Numbered from the stretch's first letter, positions 42,699 through 55,460 are shown. The stretch: 64,000 nucleotides of DNA from Tenrec ecaudatus (GCF_050624435.1 NC_134538.1:121121937-121185936), one strand, 5' to 3'. Numbers and translations are program-made. The notes: generated from the letters alone by a model not told the origin.

Positions 42699-43912
42699 TA
42701 GACAATGAGAGATAAATGGTGTGACCGGCATTTCTTTTCCGTTCAATATTATTTCTAAAGGACTGGCTCTGCTAAAAGAAAGCCTTACCTTTTGCTAAAA
42801 TGAAATTAAAAACCCACTTGATATCAGATATCATATGAGCCCTACGTGCTATAGAAATTGATACCAACCGATTTATTTCTAGGAAGGCCTGAAGCTGTAT
42901 GTACAGAAATTAAAAATGCATAGGCCGCCTGTATAGGAAGCCAGCCAAAGCTCTCCTTTTAAAGTCACCACCACCACCACCACGCCTACAGAGCAGCTTC
43001 GGGCTACTGTCTGCCTCGTGAGGTTGTTTGCCTCTGCCTCCTGTCACTCCTGATCCCTTCCCATCTATACACACCTTGAGAAGAGATATAGCAGGAGCAG
43101 GGAAGAGGGCTTCCATTTCACATAGTACCATCTTTTGATCCTTGCTCTTCATGCAAGAGGCTTTCACAACCCCCCGGGTGGAAAGTAAAATTTTCCAACA
43201 TCCTTAGCTGCCTGATGGGGAAAGCCCAGGAGCTAAGGACTTAGCAACCACCTGGGCACTGAGCACAGAGAGGCCTGTGAGTACAGCCCAGCCTGAGCTC
43301 CTGACTGACCAAGAACACCCCTTCTAGAGGAAGAGACACACTTAAAAATAACACACACAACTAAATGGTAAGACACACTGTGAAAGACGCACAGACGGAG
43401 CTGACCTAGAACTTAACCACTGTGGATAAGGCAGCGAGGGAGGCCCCTTGGTGGAGGTGAGGCAAGAGGAGCTGACCCTGAAGGGAAGTCACCAGGAAAG
43501 CCCGAGGGCTGCGTGTTGGCTAAGGGCCCTGCTTGCTTTGAGGCAGCGCTGTCTATCTGGCTGCCTGCTGAATGCAAGGCCTGCACAGGTGGATCATCCA
43601 GACAGCACTTCTCCCTGTGTCTGTAACTGTCATCCCTCTCTGCTCTTACCACCTTCTGCAGGATAGATGAGGGGAGCAAGCAATCCACACCTCCCTTTGG
43701 ACTCTTCTCAGGAACTTTAGATAAATGTCGCCTAAGAGCCAAAGAGAGGGGAAGAAGGCAATTCCCGGATGAGCAACTTAACCTCTACACGCCTCAGTTT
43801 CCCTGTCTATATAAGGAAAGTAACAGCAGTAGGTGTGCTGTGAAATTGGAATGACAGAAGACATGCACAATACTTAGCACAGTGCTTAACACCCCCCCCC
43901 CACCCAAAATAA
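42699..43912. other. Unique sequence, no gene seen
   Basis: A (CCA)n run (about 42967-42985) and a C9 tract (43891-43900) are present. A 109-codon minus frame (43413-43742) overlaps a 72-codon plus frame and lacks support. Confidence 0.4.
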
Positions 43913-44160
43913 ATAAGTAAAACCCAAGTCAAGTCGATTCTGCCTCACCTGGCCCTTTGAGACAGAGTAGAACTGTGACTTCGCTAAGAGTCCGAAAGCT
44001 AAAAGCTAAGCCTATACGGGCTCCACCAGGTTGCTTTGGGCCTCTGAGGTTATCACACTTTATAAGAGGTGGCCACTCCTTCTTGCCCCTGTAGGGCAGC
44101 TGGGGCTTTGGATCATGGAAGTTTGCAGTCCAACACCTAGCCCACTACCCCCGCCAGACT
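43913..44160 (-). repeat. AfroSINE, degraded, - strand (possibly two fragments)
   Basis: The tail module ('aacccaagtcaagtcgattc', 'gagacagagtagaactgtga') and a head near 44030 ('ctatacgggctccaccagg') are followed by a second head-like piece ending 'tagcccactacccccgccag'. Confidence 0.55.
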
Positions 44161-44334
44161 CCAGCTGAGTGCTTGCTTTCATAGTAAATGTCAAGAGCAC
44201 ATTGGCTGGATTTTATTATAGTCCTGATTACTGAATTAAATCAGCCCCCAAATGCTCAACATTTATTAAGCTTTAACCAGAGTTTGGATCGTTTCCATTT
44301 TCATCACAAATCTCTGTAGTACATACTCTTTCAC
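44161..44334. other. Unique sequence
   Basis: Nothing recognised. Confidence 0.35.
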
Positions 44335-44690
44335 GTTGTTAGGTGCTGGCGCATCAGTTCTGATTCAGAAAGGCCCCGTGTGCAACAGAAGGAAACACTG
44401 CCCGCTCCTGCTTCTTCCTCACAAACATTGCTCGATGGGAGCCCTGCTTGGCAGCCACTAGGTCAATCCATCTTATTAAGGGTCTCTCTCCTTTGCACTG
44501 GCCAGCTCCTTTCCCAAGCATGATGTCTTTCTCCAGGATTCATCCTCCTGATATAAAATGTCCCGAGTACGGGAGGGAAAAACCTCACCTCCCTTCTAAG
44601 GAGCACTCTAGCTGTACTTCTTCCAAGACTGTTTTCTTCTGGAAGGCCAGAAGAAAGAAGTTCATATGCTTTCCCAATAATGTAATCCGA
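44335..44690 (-). mobile_element. RTE (BovB-like) LINE 3' end, - strand
   Basis: The tail in reverse, 'gttgttaggtgctggcgcat', is followed by 'ctgttgcacacgg'-type text (reading the other strand) and 'ttcccaagcatgatgtcttt', the reverse of 'gacatcatgcttgg'. 'ctaaggagcactctagctgt' is shared with the copy at 11059-11110. About 350 bp of C-terminal coding region and tail. Confidence 0.75.
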
Positions 44691-45201
44691 GGGCATCAAG
44701 CCTCCTATGGTGTTCAGTTAGTCAATTGCTGGGACTTTAATTTGGCACTTAGACTCAGAGAAGCAAACTAACTAACCCAAAGCCACCCAGCTCGTCAGTA
44801 GTAAAGTGAAAAGCTAAGTCTGGGTGGCCTCCACTAGATTTAAATTCTCTCTCATTTCTGGTGTTTATGAATATCGACATTATTGAGTCAACTGTTAAGA
44901 CAGAATAATCTGACAGACTCCGGAGATGCTGACCTCAACCTGTTGTTGGAAGAAATAATACCTTAGTACACACAGATACACACACACGTTGGCTATTAAC
45001 TGAGGAAAAACATTTCCAAATATGGCACTTTAAAATAATACACACCACACTGAATTTTTAAAATTTTATTTTTGAAGTAAAATAATATGTCACTTCACCA
45101 GAGAAATCACCCCTATCCAAAGCAACACCCTGACCACTCTCCATGTCTTTACCTTATTGTACTGCATTGAGCCATATTTGGCTTTCTATTATACATCTAT
45201 T
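44691..45201. other. Unique AT-rich sequence
   Basis: Contains short CA runs near 44980. No feature recognised. Confidence 0.4.
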
Positions 45202-47140
45202 TTTAATCATTTTATTGGGGGCTCATACAACTCTTATCAAAATCCATTCATCCATCCATTGTGTCAAGCACATTTGTACATGTTGCCCTCATCATTCTCA
45301 AAACATTTTCTACTTGAATCCTTGATATCAGCTCATTTTCCTCTCCCTCCCCGCCCTCCTTCCCTCACAAACCCTTGATAATTTATAAATTATTATTATG
45401 TCATGTCTTACACCGTCCAACATCTCCCTTCACCCACTTTTCTGTTGTCTGTCCCCCAGGGAAGGGGTTATATGTAGATCATTGTGATTGGTTTCCCCTC
45501 TCTATCCCGCCTTCCCTCCATCCTCCCAGTATCACCTCTCACCACTGGTCCTGAGGGGTAGATCCGTCCTGAATTCCCTGTGTATTCCAGTTCCTATCTG
45601 TACCAGTGTACATCCTCTGATCTAGCCTGATTTGTAAGGTAGAATTGGGATCATGATAGTGAGGGGGATGAAGCATTAAAGAACTAGAGGAAAGTTGGAT
45701 GTTTCATCGTTGTTACACTGCACCCTGACTGGCTCGTCTCCTCCCCACAACCCTTCTGTAAGAGGATGTCCAGTTGCCTACATATGGGCTTTGGGCCCCC
45801 ACTTCATACTCTCCCTCATTCACAACAATATGATTTTTTGTTCTTTGATGCCTGATACTTCCTCCCATTAACCCCTTGTGATCACACAGGCTGGTGCGCT
45901 TCTTCCATGTGGGCTTTGTTGCTTCTCAGCTAGATGACCGCTTATTTACCTTCAAGCTTTTAAGACTCCAGACGCTTTATCTTTTGATATCTGGGCACCA
46001 TCTGCTCTCTTCACCACATTTGCTTATGCACTCATTTGTCTTCAGCGATTGATCATATTGGGAAGGTGTGCGTCATGGAATGCCAGTTTAATAAACTAAG
46101 CGTTCTTTCATTGAGGGAGTACTTAAATAGAGCCAATGTCCATCTTTTACCTTAATACTAAACCTACATATATATGCACATAGATCTATTTCCCCATCAT
46201 CATCATCATATATAAATATAATTACATACGTACATGCCTGTATTTAGACCTCTATAAATGCCCTTTGCCTCCTAGTTCTTTCCTCTATTTCCTTTTACTT
46301 TCCTCTTGTACCACTATCAGGCTCAGCCTTCATTTGGGTTTCAGTAATTCCTCTCGATTACATTGCCCTTGATCAAACCCTTACCAGGCCTCCTACAATC
46401 TCCTTGCCAATGATTTTGGATCACTTGTTGTTCCCTTGTCCCTAGGTTTGTTAACACCCACTTCCTTTCCCCCATCTCCCCCTCTCCCATGTCCCCATGT
46501 CACAGAACCATCCATCCCATTGTTTACGCCTCCAGATTATTTATCCTGACTATCTTATCTAGAGAGACCTGCAGAGATATTAATATGCACACCAAAAATA
46601 GGCAGAGCAAAACAAAGCAACAAAAGAAAACAAACAACAATAACAAAACCAATTACAAAAAAAGAGAAAAGCCTATAAATAGTTCAAGATCTGTTTGTTG
46701 ACCTTTAAGAGTGTGTTTCAGTTGCATCTGATGGGGTGCCAAACCCTGGCCCTAAAGTCTATTTTTAGTATTCCCTCCGGATTTGCTTCTTGTGCTCCCC
46801 TTGCTGTTCTGTTACATGCCCTTAGTGTTTTGCCTTGGTGTGGTGGGGTCAGATTGGATGCAATTCCCACACTGTGTCTCCAGTGTTGTTCCCCCATAGG
46901 GCTATGGGTCAGTGAGGGATGCCCTGTCTCGTAGTGGGGCTGGCCATATGGTCCTCTCTGTGTGTTGAGTGCTCTGAGTAGGGATATTATCCTCAAGGCT
47001 TGGTGGGCTAGGTTGTCCTCCCCCTTCATTTGCTCCCATGTGCTCAGATAAGACATGCCCCTCTCTCCCTGAGCTGTAGCTCCAGTGCTGTCCTCTGAAG
47101 TAAATTCTTCTGGGGGAGCTTTCTACTATATATACCCTCT
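45202..47140 (-). mobile_element. LINE (probable L1) 3' UTR, longest copy, - strand
   Basis: Nearly 2 kb in reverse, from the terminus 'aatcattttattgggggctc' (45207) through all modules seen in the shorter copies to about 47140. The segment 46100-46680, absent from the copy at 17338, includes 'cctctataaatgccctttgc' and an A-rich purine tract (46580-46660). No reverse-transcriptase motif is visible, so a 3' UTR of at least 1.9 kb must belong to this family. That is long but within the range for mammalian L1. Confidence 0.85.
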
Positions 47141-47322
47141 CCTCATTTACTGATTATTTTGTTCTCCAACATTCCCCATTTATGTCAGTAATAAATAATG
47201 TACTATCCAAATATTTTTTGTGAATTAACAATGTACTTTATGACAAGAAAGAGAGTATAGAAAAAAATTGCTAAAATAGGAAAGCAACAAAATTGGGCAG
47301 CCTTTGACACAAGACATTGATT
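47141..47322. other. Unique AT-rich sequence
   Basis: Nothing recognised between the LINE and the RTE copy. Confidence 0.35.
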
Positions 47323-48425
47323 ACATTGTTGTTACTAAGGCCCATCAAGTGGGTTCTGGCTCTTAGGGGCCGTATGGACAACCGCAGGAAACAATGCCTC
47401 GTCCTGGGCCATCCTCAGAGCTATGCTATCCTTGCGCCCACTCTTGCAGACACGGTGTCAGTTCAGCTTATTGAGAGTCTTCTCTTTTTTTCGGCTGAGC
47501 AAGTATGACGTCCTTCTTCATCAACTGGTCCTTATGCATCGAGTTTTCTCCAGTCTTCCTTATTCGTTGTCCAGCTTTCTGAAGATGAGGTCTTTGAAAA
47601 GACCGTGGCATACCTTAGTCCTCACAATGGTATCGTTACTCTTTAACACTTAGCACGGTCTTTTGCAGCAGATGTGCCCAGTGCAATATGTCACCTGCTT
47701 TCTCCCCTGAGCATGGATTGTGGATTCAAGTACAATAAAATCCTTGACAACTTCAAATTTCTCTCCATTTGTCATGATGATATTTATCAGTCCAGTTTTC
47801 TTTGCATTGCAACCCTTAGTGAATGTTGGGGTTTGTTTGTCTGTTTCCCTCCTTCATCAGCAAGCGCTTCAAGTTCTCTTCACTTTCACCAAACAAGGTT
47901 GTGTCATCTGCATATTGCATAGTTGTTACTAAGTCTTCCTCCAAACCTGATGTCTTGTTCTTTTTCAAATAGCCCAACTTCTCAGCTTATTTGTTCAGCA
48001 TACGTATTGATTAAGTATGATGAAAGGATAACCATGATACATACTTTTCCTGGTTTTAAATCCTATATGAGTTTGTTCTCTTAAAAACAAAACCAAAAAA
48101 ACCCTGCCTCTTGGTGTATGTAGATGTTCACATTAGCATAATTAAGTGTTCTGGAATTCCCAAACTTCAGAAGGCTATCTATCCATGGTTTGTTATGATT
48201 CACCCAGTCTACCGACATTTCAATGTCGATAAAGCATAAGTAAACCTCTTTCTGGTAGCCCCTGCTTTCAGCCAAGATCTACCTGACACCAGCAGTGACA
48301 GCCTTCATTCCACGTCCTCTTCTGACTCCAGCTTGAGCCTCTGGCAGGTCCTTGTCAGTGTCCTGGCACAATCCTTGTGTGAAATGTCTTCATCAAAACA
48401 TTACTTGCAGGTGGTATTCCTGATA
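47323..48425 (-). mobile_element. RTE (BovB-like) LINE, older copy, - strand
   Basis: The reversed tail and C-terminal coding region are at the left ('tgttgttactaaggcccatc'). RT-like text lies at 48081-48275, where the minus strand reads MAESRGYQKEV then FIDIEMSVDWVNHNKPW. Compared with the copy at 33.9 kb (FIDYAKAFDCVDNNKLW), the frame is the same but more substituted, so this copy is more decayed. 'gtgtcatctgcatattgcat' (47900) corresponds to the YADDT block in reverse. Many stops and frameshifts. Confidence 0.8.
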
Positions 48426-48427
48426 AA

Positions 48428-48637
48428 CAAAAAAAACTAAACTCACTGCCATCAAGTCGATACCAACACACAGCAACTGTGTAGGACAGGTAGAACTACC
48501 CCCGTGAGTTTCTGAGACTGAACCGTTTGGGGGAGTAAGAAGCCCATCTTTCTCCCTTGAAGCAGCTAGTGGTTTAAAGCCTCGGGAGCCGCAGTTAGCA
48601 GCTCAATGCGTAACCACTATGCCACCAAAAAGCTCCG
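48428..48637 (-). repeat. AfroSINE copy, - strand
   Basis: Full-length: 'aactcactgccatcaagtcg', 'gtgtaggacaggtagaact', 'cgtgagtttctgagactgaa', 'cagttagcagctcaatgcgt', 'aaccactatgccacca'. It directly precedes another minus copy. Confidence 0.9.
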
Positions 48638-48639
48638 AA

Positions 48640-48822
48640 GGGAATTCATTGCCATCTAGTCATTGCTGACTCATAGTAACTCCTAGTGGGTGTCTAAGAA
48701 GGTAACTGTTGACGAGAGTAGAAAGCACCAGTCTCTCTCCCTGGGAGCTGCTAATAGTTTTGAACTGTGAACCATGAGGATGGCAGCCCAACATGTAAGT
48801 GCTACAGCACCAGAGCTCCTTT
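48640..48822 (-). repeat. AfroSINE copy, - strand (tandem neighbour)
   Basis: The second of two head-to-tail copies: 'aattcattgccatctagtca', 'ttgctgactcatagtaactc', 'agtctctctccctgggagct', and 'gtgctacagcaccagagctc'. More diverged than its neighbour. Confidence 0.87.
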
Positions 48823-49008
48823 GAAAGGCAAAGTGCTCACTGAGTAGTAGTTCATTGTTCACAGCCCCAGGAGCCCTGCCATCCGCCTGGTCGGTCTTGG
48901 AGCAAGCTAAAGCTCACACAGGTTTACTGCCAGGGCTTCAACTGAACTTTTAAGATGAAAACAAACATAAACCCACAATAAGCATATATGGTCCCAACTA
49001 AAAATGTG
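48823..49008. other. Unique sequence
   Basis: Nothing recognised. Confidence 0.35.
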
Positions 49009-49380
49009 ACTGTTTATAACCTAGTGTACATCTCTCTGGTAATAACGGAGACACAAATTCAGCTTTGAAGGCCCTTAACAATGCCTCAAACTAGAAACAA
49101 TCCATCAGAAAGAGCCGAAGAAAGCAACATAATTAATTCGTGCCAATATTTTTTAAATTCACACTTTGCTTGTTTACATTTTCTACAGAAGCACTCACCT
49201 CGGTGAGGGTTGAACAGCTCTGAATGAACCGTAATGGTTTGAACACAATCCTGAGAAGGCTTCTCTTTTGAATACCAAATAGCTTCACATTATTGCCCCT
49301 TGATCTCCCATAATTATTTTTGATATCTTCCTATAGTGCTCTAAATGAGGAGAAAATAGACTGCAGAACAACCCCATCAG
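49009..49380. promoter_or_regulatory. Weak candidate conserved non-coding block
   Basis: AT-rich, repeat-free text with 'cataattaattcgtgccaat' (49128-49147) and 'ccataattatttttgatatc' (49309-49328). The texture resembles the other two candidate enhancers but motif clustering is weaker. Confidence 0.22.
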
Positions 49381-50092
49381 TATTCGGTACCCCAGCAGAC
49401 TGGAGGTTGCAACAGGAAAGGTGTTTATGAGAACTAACACAAAATCTATGGACCTCTTTACGGAATAATTTCACTCACTTAAACAGTGAAAGTACTTACG
49501 TATCAAACAGATTCGATGTTTCTAATACCTCATATGAATATTTTTAATCCAATCCAGGTCCACGGAGTGGCACAGCGAGGGATATTTTTGAAACATACAT
49601 TACCCCTGCTCTTAGGAAATCACATATTGTTCTCTGATTCCAGTTCACATTTCTAGCAGTAACACCCTGACCATGGTGACTGTCCTTCTGTAGCCAAGGT
49701 TTGAGCACAGATGGTATTTCAGAGCCGCCAGTAGGAATAAGGGCTTTCCTCTGTCAATCACATCCACTGGATGTTTCTGTCCTGTTACCCCAGAACAGAT
49801 GAGCCCCATTTCTCAATCAGAACAGCAGGTGACAAGGGTGTGTGGTGAGGGCCTCTGGGCTAAGCTGGAAGGGCATGGCCCCAATCAGAATGGCACCCAA
49901 GTAACCGGGAAGCCTGAGAGGTGTGGAGCTGGAAGCAGGCTCTCTTCCAAGCTGGTCTCCTGTAGTCTTCAGCACAAGTTCATTGGAACCCTCCCTTGAC
50001 CCAAGTTGTCTAACCCTTAGAAGGTTATATGCCATAAAAGACACCAGCTGCTGAAACACCAGCTCTGCAGATGAGGTGTTTGTGTCTGTCTG

Positions 50093-50123
<31 letters not shown>

Positions 50124-50824
50124 TCAGTGGCATATGAAATGGACAGGGTGCATTTGCTCTACAAGATAATTTGAAGAATTGTATACATTTTAAGTCAAAG
50201 GTAAGGCAGCACTATATAATTTATGGGAATATATGATAATAATACGTGATCGCAAATAAATTGATCTATTTTCTAGGAGAGGTGCATGCTGATTAGACAA
50301 GGTAGTAGAGAGAATAAGAAGCCTGATCCTAACTTAGAAGGGAGACTCAACTCCTCCCACAGAGTCCAAGATATTGAGTGTCTGCTTCTCTCTGGGTTCA
50401 TCTGGACATTCATTGGCATGCAGACGAATATTTTCCCAGGGGTAAAGCTCCTTGAAGAAGAATCATAATGGAGAGGGCGCTGCATACCCCTGGAGCCAGC
50501 AGCCCTCCCCATCGCGGGGGCCGCTGATGAAAGCCGAGGACCCTTCCCAGTGTCCTTTCTGTCGCTGGCTGCTTCTTTCTGCACAGTTCTCACCAGCCTA
50601 GTCAATTTGCTTTCCCACTTCAACCCCAGCTCTCCACCATCGGCCTTCCTAACGCTGATCACAGCCACAGACCCAAACTCGGTTTTGAGAGCTTAGCATT
50701 CAAAGGACAGGCCTTTGCGCTCCAGCGTTGCCTCAGACAGGCATTTGGCTTTAAGGCTTCCTTTTCTATTTGTGGAATAGATTGATTTGCTCTTGAAATA
50801 TTCAGCCGGATATTAAGTAGATGT
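49381..50824. other. Unique sequence with a (TGTA)n microsatellite
   Basis: The (TGTA)n run spans 50090-50122. A 131-codon minus frame (50273-50668) has no recognisable domain. Nothing else is supported. Confidence 0.45.
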
Positions 50825-51830
50825 TGGGATGAACAAGACTAATATGGTCATTCCCCTCATAAAGTTTTCAACCTAACATTTGAGAGGGATGTTTATCAAA
50901 TAAGCACATAAATATATAATTGCAAACAATGAATTATATGAAGAAACAATTGGGTGCTCTTGAGGCAGGCAGAGTATCACCCTAAAGGATGGAGGTAGGG
51001 GGGGGGGGAGAAGCTGGGCAGAGCCATTAAGGGAGAAGAGTCGGTAATGACATCTCTAAACAGAGAATGGGGGAGCTTGGTGCCTCCACCCAGAAGAACT
51101 GAGTGAAGAGCAGAGCATGAAGAGAATTGTAGCTGACAGGTGTGCAGGGGCCAGGTGACAGGAGCCTGAGTTGCTTTTAATCATTTGGGGCTTTAATTAA
51201 AGAACAGTGGGAATTGACTCAAAGTTTTAGGCAGGAAAGTGACATCACCTAATTTAAATTTCAAAGACATTGTTGCATGGAGAGATATCAGAGAAAGGCA
51301 AGAATAGAAGGAGAGAGACTACTGCATTATGGTAGCAGTCTAGGTGAGAAATGACAGCTTGACCGACCCATCTGGAGGGTAGGGTAACTAGGTTAGTTGG
51401 CCTGGATACTAATGCGGGGCGGGGACAGGAGTATGGTTCACATTAAATTCTCTTTTCTAAACAATAAATTAATTTTCCAAAGGGGCCTCTAACAGTGCCC
51501 TACAGCTTATGAAAGTTCCTACTTCTCTGAAGTAGGATTTTCTTGCTCGGACAACACTGGTGGAATGGCACCTGTTTCTGTACTGTTCCAGTCTCCCATC
51601 TCTCTTCGAATAAAGTGGCGAACGTAAAGGTAAAGTTAACAGAATCCAGGTAACGTTGAAGGAAAGACCAGTAAGACTTATACGTGGATTGGATCTGTGG
51701 GGTGAGGAAGAGGAAACCAAATTAGACTCTCTGTAATGGCTGTGCCATTCGCCAAGATGGGGAACTACGAAGGAGAGTGCAGAGGCAACTTGGGCCAAAG
51801 AGGTTTCCATTTGGGTTAAATAGAAGGTGC
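50825..51830 (+). repeat. Ancient mammalian-wide interspersed repeat, diverged
   Basis: The text order matches a consensus familiar from many mammals: 'caagactaatatggtcattc', then 'ggcaggaaagtgacatcacc', then 'atggtagcagtctaggtgag', 'gattggatctgtggggtgag', and 'gccaagatggggaactacg'. I cannot name the family. It contains a G tract (51000-51008) that probably expanded later. The 137-codon frame at 51469-51882 lies inside it and is spurious. Confidence 0.5.
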
Positions 51831-54384
51831 CAGAAGCGAGCCAAGCTGAGACACACGTAGGCCGGTGTAGACTACCGAGCACAGCGCGCAGCAGCAGTCC
51901 TGGGCTGCGGTGTGCATCTGGGAGGACTTCCGGTTGATAAAGGCTATGTGCTATGGAGGAAGACTAGCCCTGCCAAAGGCCACCTTCAGAGGGCAGGAGA
52001 AAGAAGCCTACTCGGTGACTTGAGAAAGCACTGTCAGATAGCTTGGATCCAAAGCAAGAGAGAGGGGTGTTAAAGAAGCCCGAAGTGCTATTTGGCTTCA
52101 AGGAGTGAGTGGTCAACCGAAGGAAGGGACTGCGGTGTAAAATAGTCTTACTAGGAGTACCGAGAGGCGTCTGGATTAGATAGCACGGGCGGCATTGGGG
52201 TGTCAACAGGAGCACTCCATGGGGGGCTGGGGACAAGGTGGAAAGGCAGGGAGTAGAAGCCAGTGTGGTTTCAGTCTTGGGCCTGCAGCAATTGTTGGAA
52301 TAAAGCCACGCCAGCAAACCCACCTGGCTGGTTTTCTCTGTCTGGGTGGTGTCTCCGCCATTTGTAATTCCTTGCAGACTCTCAGACTGGAAGGATGCTG
52401 TGAGACAATCTCCCTCAGCAACCACCTCACACGATCACACACCTCAGCAGAAAACGTCCAAAACAAACACAAGGTCTGAAGGAACTGGGTCAATTGGGGT
52501 TAATTTTTCTGGCTATTACCAGTCAAGATCGCACCAAAACTTGGGTTCATAGTGTTTCCCAGTGCTCTTCCTAGATGTAGCAGGGGATAGGACAAGGTCA
52601 CTTTGCAGGGCTTTGCAGGCTCCTGCCTCACTCCGACGTCACATGTCTGGTATTGAGCTGGGCAATTCCTGCTCTAAAAGTGAGCATGATTAAGCCACAC
52701 ACATAAATGTTTTGCTTGGGATTTTTTTCCATCATTTTACTTTATGATCTTAATTTCTGAGTAATCGTCTTCATCAGTGGGGGGCCCTGGGACATTTTAG
52801 CTTTTAGTTTCCATGGTGAAGGACTTCATGGTTATAAACCAACTCTTGAGAAATCTTCTTTTAAGAAGAAGGATCCATTGTCCTTCCAGTTGATCATTAT
52901 AAGTAAGATGTTCAGAAGCAAATGCGAGATGCTCTTCTCAAGGCTGAGTTCGTGACCCGGGACCAACAGGGGACCCCTGCGTCTTTCCATTCCACCTGCT
53001 TGGATCCCCTTTGCAAGGTGAGATCTTCAATTTTCCCAGCAAGTAAAAAGAGCAAAGAAACCCGAAATATCACTCCTGGTCAGCCCATTTTACACTCTTG
53101 GTCAAGTTACTTAATCTCTCTCTGCTTCGGTTCCTCTTCAGGAAATGGTGCGAATAATATTAACCTGCTCCCTTATCCCAGAAGTAATTTAAGTCCAGCT
53201 AATTGATTCTACCATATGTGATGCAATGGTAGGAAAACGGGTATTGAAACGTGAACTGTCATAACCATGGTCCAAGTCAGAGGTTACCGTTGCACACAGC
53301 TCCACCCTCTAGTCGTCCGGTAGGCATTTTGAAGGCCACCTTGAACTCTTTCCAATAATACAACATCTTCCTCTATAGGTGGAGTTGCTGAAGTCTACAT
53401 CACTTTTTAGTTTGGTTTCAAAGTTTTAACCCAGTCAACATATTCCAGGAAACATCATCCGGTTTTCCTGGGAGACATTTGCATTTGCAGATTTCAGAAT
53501 ATTCCTTGGAAAATTAAGGGTACCTGAGATACAGCAAAGCCAAGGCTGGGAATGACAGCATGTGTGAAAGAATGACTTATTACGCTTACTTTACACGCAT
53601 ACCTACAAGGAGTCTGCTAGTTCGTGTGGTTTCCTGGGGAGCCCAGTCTGTAAGTAGGCAGTTACTGGAACACCTGAAAAAGCCAACTTGACAGTGTGCA
53701 AAGTATCATCATTACCCATTTGCCCTGAGATGATTTCCCTGATCTTAGCTCTGGGAGCTAGACGCTTTGCCCTCCTTTGATAAAGGAGTGGAGGGCTCAG
53801 AGAAATCTAGCGACTGGTCCAAGAGCACACCGCTGGCATCTATACCAGAGGCAAGATTTTCGCCCATGAGTTTGAATATTTTTTCTAGATTTTTTGGGGG
53901 GGTCACTCTGAAAATATGGGCCTCAGGAAGAAGAAAGAGAGTATCACACTTTACATACTCCACATTTTACACCGTCCAGGTACTTTGCTGTAACTGATTT
54001 GGTAGGCTAAAAATGGGCGGAACTGTCGGCCCTCTGGCCCTCTTCCCCATGTAAATTGTTATCTTCCTAAATTGTTATTCAAGGTACAATATAAGATACC
54101 TCCACTTCTAAACAAAGGAAGCCCTTGCCATTCATGGACTGAGGGTCTCTGACACACAATGTACACTGAGGCTGGTGTGTGGGACTGAATCTCTTGGCTA
54201 GTGAGAGAACCAAATACTTGTGTGGCCTCCCGTCCATCCTCTGCTCCTGACTATAAAGCGATTAAATCTACAAAAGAGAAGTGCCCCCCTGGCGTGGCTG
54301 CAATACCAATGTGTAGGGTCTTGCTGTTGCAATTTTGCCTTCAGCGCCTGAAACTAGAGGGTGATGTTAATACCTAGAACCAAA
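51831..54384. other. Unique sequence, no gene seen
   Basis: About 2.5 kb. Frames of 153 (- strand, 51964-52425), 96 and 94 codons overlap and have no domain, start context or splice support. No repeats were recognised with confidence. Confidence 0.4.
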
Positions 54385-54525
54385 ACGAGGCAAACTCACT
54401 GCCGTCAAGTCGATTCCAATTCACAGAGGCCATAAAGGACAGGGTAGAACTGCCACTGTGGGTTTCTGAGACTTAACCTGTTCAGGAGTTGAAAGCCTAG
54501 TCTTGCTCCCTTAGTAAGTGCTCAA
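54385..54525 (-). repeat. AfroSINE, tail and middle, - strand
   Basis: Clear 'caaactcactgccgtcaagt', 'cgattccaattcacagaggc', 'ggacagggtagaactgccac', and 'tgtgggtttctgagactta'. Head lost. Confidence 0.88.
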
Positions 54526-54985
54526 AAGCAGCAACTAATTCATCTCAGATTCTTAACACAGCTGCCCTCCTCCTTCTTGGCTTCCCATCAGTGGTTGCTT
54601 TTTTTAAAAAGGGGGGGAAAGGTGTGTGTGTGGGAGGGGGTATTTTCATTTAATTTTTATTATTCTGTTTTATATGTGTCTTGATGTTGTAAATTGCCTC
54701 AAATCCTTTTCGCAAGTCGACAGAGTTTAAATCCTAAATATATGTTGAAACTAAACTTCCTAGAAAGAATCATTTATCTTAGTCCTGGGACCCTGGCACA
54801 ATGTTATAACTATTAAAAAGAATTAAGCACACAGTGATACTGGTTAGCTAAAAATTGATCCAACTTCTGAGGGTGTCCCGCGGTAGCTAAGAATTGGGCT
54901 TTGAGTGACATCTAATGGTCGAGAAGGTCACTCTCCGCTTGCGAGGACCCAGACCGGTGTTTTCTCGAAGGTGGGGTCTCTTCTT
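54526..54985. other. Unique sequence with a G-rich tract
   Basis: A G/GT-rich run lies near 54610-54645; otherwise AT-rich and featureless. Confidence 0.4.
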
Positions 54986-55138
54986 CAGACTCAGTCGGCT
55001 GCTGTTGACAATGCAGAAAAACACCTGGGGCCCCATCCCAGCGGGTTCGCTGGGTCGAATACCCCCAGGGAATCTTGACTTTCACAAGGAGCCTGACGAT
55101 TCCGGGGAACACCCCTCCGTTAGAGAACCACTGGTCTC
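54986..55138 (+). repeat. MER5-type hAT remnant, ancient
   Basis: The order 'cggctgctgttgacaatgc', 'acacctggggccccatccca', 'cagggaatcttgactttcac', 'aaggagcctgacgattccg', 'gttagagaaccactggtc' follows the eutherian MER5A consensus as I know it. It lies 350 bp upstream of the coding exon. The 90-codon frame at 54915-55187 is explained by it. Confidence 0.7.
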
Positions 55139-55460
55139 GGGGCTGACAAGTCAGGGCCTGGTGATAACCCCCGCCACCACCACCTGAGGACACGCCCACG
55201 GAGTGAGAAGGGGTCGGGGGTGTGACACTAGGCCTCCTTTTGCAACGACCTTCCAGTGTGTCCACCCGGAGGTGGGCACCGCCCGTCCAGGGGGCGGCTG
55301 GCTGCCCTCTTGGCAGCGAGGGTGGGGGCGGCCGCGAGGTGGGCCCCTTGAAAGCCGTCGCCCCGGGGGCTGCCTGCCCGCGCACGTGGCATGGGGGCGG
55401 GGTGGGGTGCAGGGGGTGAGCGGGGAGGGGGAGGGCGCCGTGGACCCGGGCCGTCGCCGC

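Noticed and set aside
51964-52425. 153-codon minus frame
   Set aside because: Ser/Thr/Leu-rich with no known motif; overlaps frames on the other strand.
54912-55385. 157-codon minus frame near the exon
   Set aside because: Covers a MER5 relic and CpG-rich intron; no splice support.
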